Program-made: the position numbers and the translations under genes | Assembly: GCA_022821085.1 (NCBI GenBank) | Contig: JAJEEG010000006.1 | Span: 580,405 to 644,404 of the forward strand | Length of the DNA: 64,000 bases | Direction of reading: 5' to 3' | DNA from: Candidatus Latescibacterota bacterium | Lineage (GTDB): Bacteria; JAAXHH01 | The notes under the pieces: generated by a model | Told to the model about the DNA's origin: nothing | Seen by the model: the letters and a program-made list of their open reading frames with translations, nothing else | Databases searched by the model: none | Part shown: positions 60,620-64,000 of the stretch, piece by piece | Numbering within the stretch: the stretch's first letter is position 1 | Layout: each line of letters opens with the position of its first letter

Positions 60620-63600
60620 TCAACGCGAGTCCCCCGTAAACGTCCACGTCCGCCAACCCTGCAGCATCGGGAAATAGAGACCCAGGCTGACTGGCCCCGA
60701 TTCCAACGACTGTAAAACGCCTGCGTAGCCTTCCAGCTGGCTCCTGTACCGCTGCTGTTCGTTATCCAGGAAACCCTCGAGATCCCCGCCGGTATGGGCG
60801 CTGGTCTTGTAATCGATGATCCAGCGCGTTCCTTCGAACACGAACGTCCGGTCCACGACGTATTGTCGGGGCCGGCTGTCGAGAACCGTGGTAAGGGCAA
60901 GCTCTCTTTCGTCCTGCGGGTGGCGGGACAGGATCCAGCGTCCTCTTTCGTCGGCGACCGTGTTCGCCAGGGCGGACAACGCTCTTGAAACCGCCTCGTC
61001 CAGCTTTTCGCCGGCCAGTCCTTCCTGCCGGAGCGCCGTGCGAAGCGTATCCTCGCTGAATCCCAGGCGATCCGGCGCGTACATGCGCTGCAGCATCTGG
61101 TGCACGACGATACCCACCCGCCGCTGAAGTTCGGTTACCCACTCGAAGGTGGGATGTCCCGACTCGTCACTATCGGGATCCGACGGATCGTAGAGCGGTT
61201 TGAAGTCGATGTCTTCGGGCGGTGGCGCGGGCGTCCAGCCTGTGACCAGGCGGCGGAGCGGCACGCCCCGGGGCTTCGCCGCGGCCGCGTCGCGTTCCGG
61301 GTCTTTCCCTTCGTAGTCCTTCAGTGCTTCCATGAACTCCGGCTCCACGGCGTGCCAGATCCTTGCCAGCAGCGTCCGAGAAGCCGGCGGCTTCAGGGAT
61401 TCGTTCTCCGGATCGGACAGGGCGTGCCCGAGCAGATGCAGGCATTTCCGGGCCCTGGTGGCAGCCACGTAGAGCAGCCGGGTCCTCTCGTTTTCGCGCT
61501 TTTGCGATACAATGCGCGCCAGGTAGGCGTAGAGCGGGTCCTTTTCGCCGCCGGTGGGGCGAATTGGCGCCAGCAGAAGCCGGGACCGGCCGCCGCGGAC
61601 GTATTCGTGCCACATGAGCAACCTCGGGTCCTCCGCTCGCGGAAGGCGGCCCAGGCCGGGCAGGATGACCGTGTCGAACTCCAGGCCCTTGGCCCGGTGA
61701 ATGGTCAGCAGCTGCACGTCCCCCGCGGCTTCCATGTCGGAAGGCGCAAAAAGGCGCGCGACGTCATCGGCAAAGGCCTTCTCGTCCGGGATCCCCAGGC
61801 CGTCCTGAACCCGTTCCAGGAGATCGAGAAAAGCGGTGGCGTCTTCGCGTTCGGTCCGGGTTTCCAGGCAGGCCGGTCCGCCCAGCGCGGTCCAGACGCC
61901 TTCCACCAGCCGGCGGATGGGCAACCTGGCGTGGAGGGCGAACGCATCGGCGAGTACGGGCATCATGCGGCCAATCCTGGATCGGCCGTCCGAAGACAGC
62001 CGCTCCCGCCGCTCACGGTCCCGCAGTAGGTCCCACACGGCGGACGAGGCGTCGCTCCCGGCCAGGGTCTCGAGGTCCGCCAGGGTGAGGCCGCACCACG
62101 GCGCGCGCAGTACGGCGAGCCAGGCCAGCCGGTCGCTGGGATGCAGGAGCGCCCGCGTGAGGGCCAGCAGGTCCCGCACCACCGGACGGTCCCCCAGGGC
62201 GTCGATCTCCACGGCGCGGAATCTGATCCCGTTTCTTCTCAGGACGGAAACGATGCCGGCCAGATGACCGCGGGCCTGGACCAGTACGGCGATGTTCTCG
62301 TCCGGTCGTCGCGCCTGCGCCTCGGCGATAATCTCGACAACGCGTTCGGCTTCGGCCTCCTGGTCGCGGGCGAGGAAGGGATGGAAGCGGACGCAGCTGT
62401 CGGGATGGTCGGCCTTGAACGCCTCGGAGGGTTCGTAGGTCACCGCGCCGGACAGGATGTCCTCGCTAAGGGGGAATGCGTCGCGCAACACGCGGTTCAC
62501 CCAGTCCACGACGCGTGGATGGGAGCGGAAATTCACCGAGAGCGCGAGGGGGACGGGGCGGATGGCGCCTATCCCGTGCTGCCGGGCCTGAAGAAAAAGC
62601 CCCACTTCCGCTTCGCGAAACCCGTAGATCGACTGCATGGGATCGCCCACCAGGAACAGCGTCCGGCCATCATCCGGGCGCCAGTCCCTGATCAGGCGGA
62701 TGAGCAGGCCGTACTGGCTCTGGGAGGTGTCCTGGAACTCGTCGATGAGCAGGTGCATGATACGATCGTCCAGGCTCCGGGCCAGGTCGGTGGGCGCTTC
62801 GTCCGGACCCAGCGCGTCCCGCGCGCCGATGCCGATCTCCGTGAAGTCGACGCATCCCTCTTCCTGGAATACGAGCCTGAGCTGTTCCACCGCCACGGGC
62901 AGCAGGAGGAGCAGCGCGTTCAGAACGTCCCACTGCCTTTCGTCGAAACGCGGAGCGGGCAGTGTACGCAATTCATGCAACGATTCGGCGGTTCCCGGGG
63001 GCAGGTCGATGCGGGCAAGTCGTTCCCCTGCGTCGCGTCCGGCGTCGGTCGGCGGGAATCCATGGTTGACGTTCAGGGCCTTGCGGCGGGTCCCCCGCCC
63101 GGTCAGGAACATCTCCGCGATGCCGATCCAGCTGGGGAGAGACTCGGCATGCGATCCCGGAAATCCGGTCATCTCGTGACAAGCGCCGATCACACTCTCC
63201 CGGTCCCTCGCAACCAGATTCGATGCCGCGAAACGGGCGAGGGCGGCGGTTTCGACCCTGAAGTGCTCAGGGAATCCGTCACGGACCTCTTCCAGGGCGC
63301 TTTCGATGACCTCCCCAAGGGAGGACTCCAGGTCGGCGCGCAGCGCTTCGGGATCGTGGAACGCTAAGGCATCGCCGGCCGCCTCGGCATCGCTCTCTGT
63401 GCCGGCATCGCCCATCGCACCGGCGTCGCTCGCCGCACCGGCATCGCCCTCTGTGGCGATCTGGCCCTCTGTGGCGGTCTGGCCCTCTGTGGCGGTCTGG
63501 CCCACTGTGGCGGGTCCGGCGATCGCCGGAGGTTCACGTAACGCACCGTGGTGACCACGATGAGCCACGTGGCGCATCCACTGGTCCCTGGTGCCCAGCA

Positions 63601-64000
63601 TGACGCTCAGCAGTTGCTCGACTCTTCCGAAGTGATTGTCCAGGTGGGCAAGCAGGACGGCTACGGCTCCGGATACCTCCTGAGGCGCCCCTTCGGCATC
63701 CAGCATGGATACCGTCCGGCGGGCCGCGCGCGCGTACAGGTGTCCCGCGTCATCCACCGGCCGGAGCGCCGCGCCCATGCGGGAGACCCAGGGCATCCTG
63801 CGCACCAGCATGGCGCAGAGCGAGTCGATCGTCTGGATGCGCAGGCGTGCCGGATGCTCGGCCAACCGCCAGTCCAGCCGGTCGTTTTGGGCAACGGCTT
63901 CCCGCGCGAGCTGCCAGGTGTGGGCTTCGTGCGGCGTCGCGGGCCGTGGTCCGGAGGCGCCTGCCAGGGCCGCGACGATGCGATGGCGCATCTCCGCGGC
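60620..64000 (-). CDS. AddA/RecB-like UvrD-family helicase-nuclease (5' end outside window)
   Basis: The frame is open to the right edge and begins inside motif Ia (AAEMRHRI), so Walker A lies just outside. Visible helicase motifs include LIDEFQDTSQSQYGLLIRLI (II), FLVGDPMQSIYGFREAEV (III), LSVNFRSHPRVVDWVN (IV), VQLLTIHRAKGLEFDTVILP (V) and RLLYVAATRARK (VI). The C-terminus has a PD-(D/E)xK nuclease domain ending in WIIDYKTSAHTGG and QLEGYAGVL. Such proteins resect double-strand breaks with AddB or RecCD partners; none is visible. A long Glu-Gly-Thr-Ala/Asp-Ala-Gly repeat is inserted in the early helicase region. Confidence 0.9.
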   Translation of the reverse strand, partial: AAEMRHRIVAALAGASGPRPATPHEAHTWQLAREAVAQNDRLDWRLAEHPARLRIQTIDSLCAMLVRRMPWVSRMGAALRPVDDAGHLYARAARRTVSMLDAEGAPQEVSGAVAVLLAHLDNHFGRVEQLLSVMLGTRDQWMRHVAHRGHHGALREPPAIAGPATVGQTATEGQTATEGQIATEGDAGAASDAGAMGDAGTESDAEAAGDALAFHDPEALRADLESSLGEVIESALEEVRDGFPEHFRVETAALARFAASNLVARDRESVIGACHEMTGFPGSHAESLPSWIGIAEMFLTGRGTRRKALNVNHGFPPTDAGRDAGERLARIDLPPGTAESLHELRTLPAPRFDERQWDVLNALLLLLPVAVEQLRLVFQEEGCVDFTEIGIGARDALGPDEAPTDLARSLDDRIMHLLIDEFQDTSQSQYGLLIRLIRDWRPDDGRTLFLVGDPMQSIYGFREAEVGLFLQARQHGIGAIRPVPLALSVNFRSHPRVVDWVNRVLRDAFPLSEDILSGAVTYEPSEAFKADHPDSCVRFHPFLARDQEAEAERVVEIIAEAQARRPDENIAVLVQARGHLAGIVSVLRRNGIRFRAVEIDALGDRPVVRDLLALTRALLHPSDRLAWLAVLRAPWCGLTLADLETLAGSDASSAVWDLLRDRERRERLSSDGRSRIGRMMPVLADAFALHARLPIRRLVEGVWTALGGPACLETRTEREDATAFLDLLERVQDGLGIPDEKAFADDVARLFAPSDMEAAGDVQLLTIHRAKGLEFDTVILPGLGRLPRAEDPRLLMWHEYVRGGRSRLLLAPIRPTGGEKDPLYAYLARIVSQKRENERTRLLYVAATRARKCLHLLGHALSDPENESLKPPASRTLLARIWHAVEPEFMEALKDYEGKDPERDAAAAKPRGVPLRRLVTGWTPAPPPEDIDFKPLYDPSDPDSDESGHPTFEWVTELQRRVGIVVHQMLQRMYAPDRLGFSEDTLRTALRQEGLAGEKLDEAVSRALSALANTVADERGRWILSRHPQDERELALTTVLDSRPRQYVVDRTFVFEGTRWIIDYKTSAHTGGDLEGFLDNEQQRYRSQLEGYAGVLQSLESGPVSLGLYFPMLQGWRTWTFTGDSR
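63449..63502 (+). repeat. three 18-bp units in the AddA-like gene
   Basis: CTCTGTGGCGRTCTGGCC is repeated at 63449-63466, 63467-63484 and 63485-63502, with a fourth decayed copy and further GCATCG units from about 63368. Minus-strand coding gives EGQTATEGQTATEGQIATEG. Confidence 0.9.

Noticed and set aside
60620-64000. Gabija-like pairing of the TOPRIM ATPase with the UvrD-family helicase
   Set aside because: The two genes are about 55 kb apart, and the helicase has a fused nuclease domain typical of AddA/RecB rather than GajB.

Overview
The window is a gene-dense, high-GC bacterial chromosome segment. I see about 47 protein genes with very short spacers, and no rRNA, tRNA, CRISPR array, transposase or integrase. 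LptF/LptG-family permeases, lipobox lipoproteins and a periplasmic binding-type protein point to a diderm. The mix of CRTAC1/ASPIC proteins, phytanoyl-CoA-type dioxygenases, a sulfatase, Gfo/Idh/MocA and a YNTFYNA-type TPR lipoprotein is reminiscent of FCB-group or Latescibacterota/Poribacteria-like environmental bacteria. That placement is an inference from gene content only.

Layout. 1-3.6 kb: a PheC-like periplasmic protein (cut by the window edge) divergent from a CRTAC1 plus RnfD-like pair. 3.7-5.4 kb: an A+T-rich AAA-ATPase/TOPRIM gene that looks imported. 5.6-10.5 kb: unlinked metabolic genes (Gfo/Idh/MocA, VOC, YbdK-type ligase, sulfatase). 10.7-18.1 kb: a tightly packed plus-strand run with a PhyH dioxygenase followed by a MutL/GlmL-like ASKHA ATPase, a RnfC-like/KOW protein, a DUF6754-like membrane protein and three further membrane proteins. 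18.2-23 kb: sugar nucleotidyltransferase, metK, and lptF-lptG. 23.2-29.6 kb: ssb, an orphan pseudo-receiver regulator, a TPR lipoprotein, pyrK-pyrD-pyrF and a SPOUT methyltransferase. 29.6-31.6 kb: divergent chlorite-dismutase-family (ChdC-like) and CpfC-like ferrochelatase genes, suggesting the coproporphyrin route to heme. 31.7-36.6 kb: an NAD-related minus-strand group (amidohydrolase, nadE, nicotinamidase-like) and queC. 36.6-44.9 kb: hrpA, nupC and two glycosyltransferases. 45-51 kb: an SDR, mltG, ruvX, a TauD-type dioxygenase, an unknown protein and an M20 hydrolase. 51-60.6 kb: lpd, a DUF255-DsbD fusion, a PcfJ-like protein, small proteins, a second PhyH, ComB and a C45 hydrolase. 60.6-64 kb: an AddA/RecB-like helicase-nuclease running off the right edge.

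Two things stand out. First, the 11.56-18.11 kb cluster looks like an uncharacterised membrane system built around a MutL-type reactivating ATPase, with no B12-dependent mutase in the window. Second, short in-frame tandem repeats, often Gly/Pro-rich and collagen-like, interrupt many unrelated housekeeping proteins (PyrK, ChdC, HrpA, RuvX, AddA-like, a GT-C, an M20 hydrolase, a DUF255 protein) and several spacers.

Most long overlapping ORFs in the supplied track are antisense or shifted-frame shadows caused by the high GC content and are left out.
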